DNA from: Kribbella sindirgiensis | GTDB lineage: Bacteria; Actinomycetota; Actinomycetes; Propionibacteriales; Kribbellaceae | Reading direction: 5' to 3' | Assembly (NCBI RefSeq): GCF_004331435.1 | Contig: NZ_SJKA01000002.1 | Span: 434,001-498,000, forward strand | Length of the DNA: 64,000 bases | Shown: one piece after another, positions 63,236 to 64,000 of the stretch | Position numbering within the stretch: the first letter of the stretch is position 1 | Layout of the letters: each line of letters starts with the position of its first letter | Made by a program: the position numbers and the translations under genes | Notes under the pieces: model-generated | What the model was told of the DNA's origin: nothing | Seen by the model: the letters and a program-made list of their open reading frames with translations, nothing else | The model's database searches: none

Positions 63236-63817
63236 ATGAAGACGCAGGACAGGCCACTCGACCAGGACGACCTGGCGATGGCGGATCTCGCCGAGATTCC
63301 GGACTGGACCGTGATCGCGGGACCGGACGGCGACGACGCCGGGCCCGAGGTCGTGCGCGCCCTGGTGAACCGGGTGATGGATCAGACCTCGTGGCAGCCG
63401 TGGCCGCTGCAGGCCGGCGAGGTGATCGGCGCCGACATGGTCTCGTGGGGGTTCACCACCCAGCGCGGCACCACGATGATCGTGTTCGACGGTCTGGCGT
63501 TCCCCGACTGCCCGGACAGCGGCTGGTCGGCGTACGAGATCGGTCCGGACGACATCGCCGCCGCCGAGTCCGGGCTGGACGCGCACTGGCCGGACCACCT
63601 CGAGCTCGCGACCAGGCACTGGGGGGAGCCCGACTACGTCGGCGACGAGGGCAGTCCGACGTTCGCGGACGAGTGGGAGCCTGGCGCCGGGACCGGCCGC
63701 CGGCACCTGGCCGTCTGGCTGCGTCCGGGCGCCCAGATCCACCTCTACAGCACCAAACCCAGCAAGGACCCGCTGACGACGTCTGTCGGGGTCAACTACG
63801 CCGTGTACATCGACTAG
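63236..63817 (+). CDS. MKTQDRPLD-family protein, copy C
   Basis: The 193-residue acidic protein is closely related to copy B over its full length. It lies 5 kb from copies A and B, across the AI-2E, MutL-like and metB genes, and is divergent from metB. AAGGAAGGA lies about 12 nt before the ATG. A tiny ORF (63204-63239) overlaps its start. A further gene follows 10 bp after its stop, repeating the pattern of a partner downstream. Confidence 0.74.
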   Translation: MKTQDRPLDQDDLAMADLAEIPDWTVIAGPDGDDAGPEVVRALVNRVMDQTSWQPWPLQAGEVIGADMVSWGFTTQRGTTMIVFDGLAFPDCPDSGWSAYEIGPDDIAAAESGLDAHWPDHLELATRHWGEPDYVGDEGSPTFADEWEPGAGTGRRHLAVWLRPGAQIHLYSTKPSKDPLTTSVGVNYAVYID

Positions 63818-63827
63818 GAGACCCCAC

Positions 63828-64000
63828 ATGAGCGAGCCCTCACAGGAAGGTACCGGCGTTCGCGCCAGGTACTCCCGTTGGCGTGCCACGTCGCGGGGTC
63901 GCAAGACGCTGAAGGCGGCGTACGCGCAGGCGGCCCGCGACGTGAAGCGGATGGACCCCGCGGTCCGTGAGCGGATCGGCCGCGCCAACATGACGCAGTC
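63828..64000 (+). CDS. Partner gene of copy C (cut by window edge)
   Basis: ATG 63828, preceded by GGAGA, opens a frame running off the window; 57 codons are visible. The start (MSEPSQEGTG) is followed by a basic helical stretch rich in Arg, Lys and Ala. It occupies the same place as the helical repeat protein after copy B, but the visible sequence is different. Function unknown. Confidence 0.6.
   Translation, partial: MSEPSQEGTGVRARYSRWRATSRGRKTLKAAYAQAARDVKRMDPAVRERIGRANMTQ

Noticed and set aside
63204..63239. 11-codon ORF (MDRARKDDGAG) overlapping the start of copy C as a coupled leader peptide
   Set aside because: It has a plausible overlap (ATGA), but no comparable frame precedes copy B and composition is unremarkable; not enough support.

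Overview
The window is high-GC DNA densely packed with genes on both strands. Codon use is GC-rich at third positions, GTG starts are frequent, and a mycothiol S-conjugate amidase (mca) is present. These point to an actinobacterium. Gene content and style fit Propionibacteriales, possibly Kribbella; that is an inference, since there is no rRNA in the window. I see no rRNA, tRNA, CRISPR array, phage or complete insertion sequence.

Backbone. From memory of Mycobacterium tuberculosis H37Rv, the conserved genes follow the order Rv1099c to Rv1079 read backwards: glpX, fumC, phoH2, short-chain Z-isoprenyl diphosphate synthase, hemolysin III, DUF255 protein, a small membrane protein, mca, a DUF4307 protein, greA, metB. 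Orientations also agree except for fumC. Lineage-specific genes are inserted between these, most heavily between greA and metB (about 33.4-61.8 kb).

Region by region. 0-7 kb: glpX and a PfkB-type sugar kinase overlap as an operon. A FadR-type regulator follows, then leuA behind a leucine-rich leader peptide with two competing hairpins. This LeuA lacks the usual C-terminal regulatory domain. An orphan ABC ATPase overlaps leuA, and two PH-like membrane paralogues bracket this block. 7-12.7 kb: class I and class II fumarases sit close together with small accessory genes. 12.6-18.2 kb: a DUF559 gene lies between two near-identical palindromes, followed by a lytic transglycosylase, phoH2, and a membrane protein that overlaps uppS tail to tail. 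18.4-25.2 kb: hemolysin III has a tandem operator, followed by a MarR/phosphotransferase pair, a lipoprotein, and adjacent M28 and M4 secreted peptidases sharing an almost identical C-terminal domain. 25.4-33.4 kb: DUF255, nitroreductase, CopD-like protein, mca, DUF4307, a 433-bp MITE-like palindrome, a membrane metalloprotease and greA.

33.4-44.4 kb is transport and stress: a DrrAB-like exporter and an MFS pump share a divergent promoter region carrying two copies of the same 19-bp operator, then CopC/CopD with a His-rich partner, a MarR/DHA2 pair, and a decayed alpha/beta-hydrolase. 44.4-56.1 kb: three tandem HExxH paralogues of unknown function, a TipA-like MerR/ABC-2 exporter operon, an amidohydrolase, an SDR, a CPBP protease and a second MarR/DHA2 pair. 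56.2-64 kb: three paralogues of a protein family I do not recognise, each followed by a different partner (one a long helical 11-residue-repeat protein), plus an AI-2E family permease, an orphan MutL/GlmL-like ATPase and metB.

Best candidates for undescribed biology are the three-copy MKT[LQ]DRPLD family with its partners, the HExxH triplet, the MITE inserted at a CTAG shared by two stop codons, and the leuA leader with competing hairpins.
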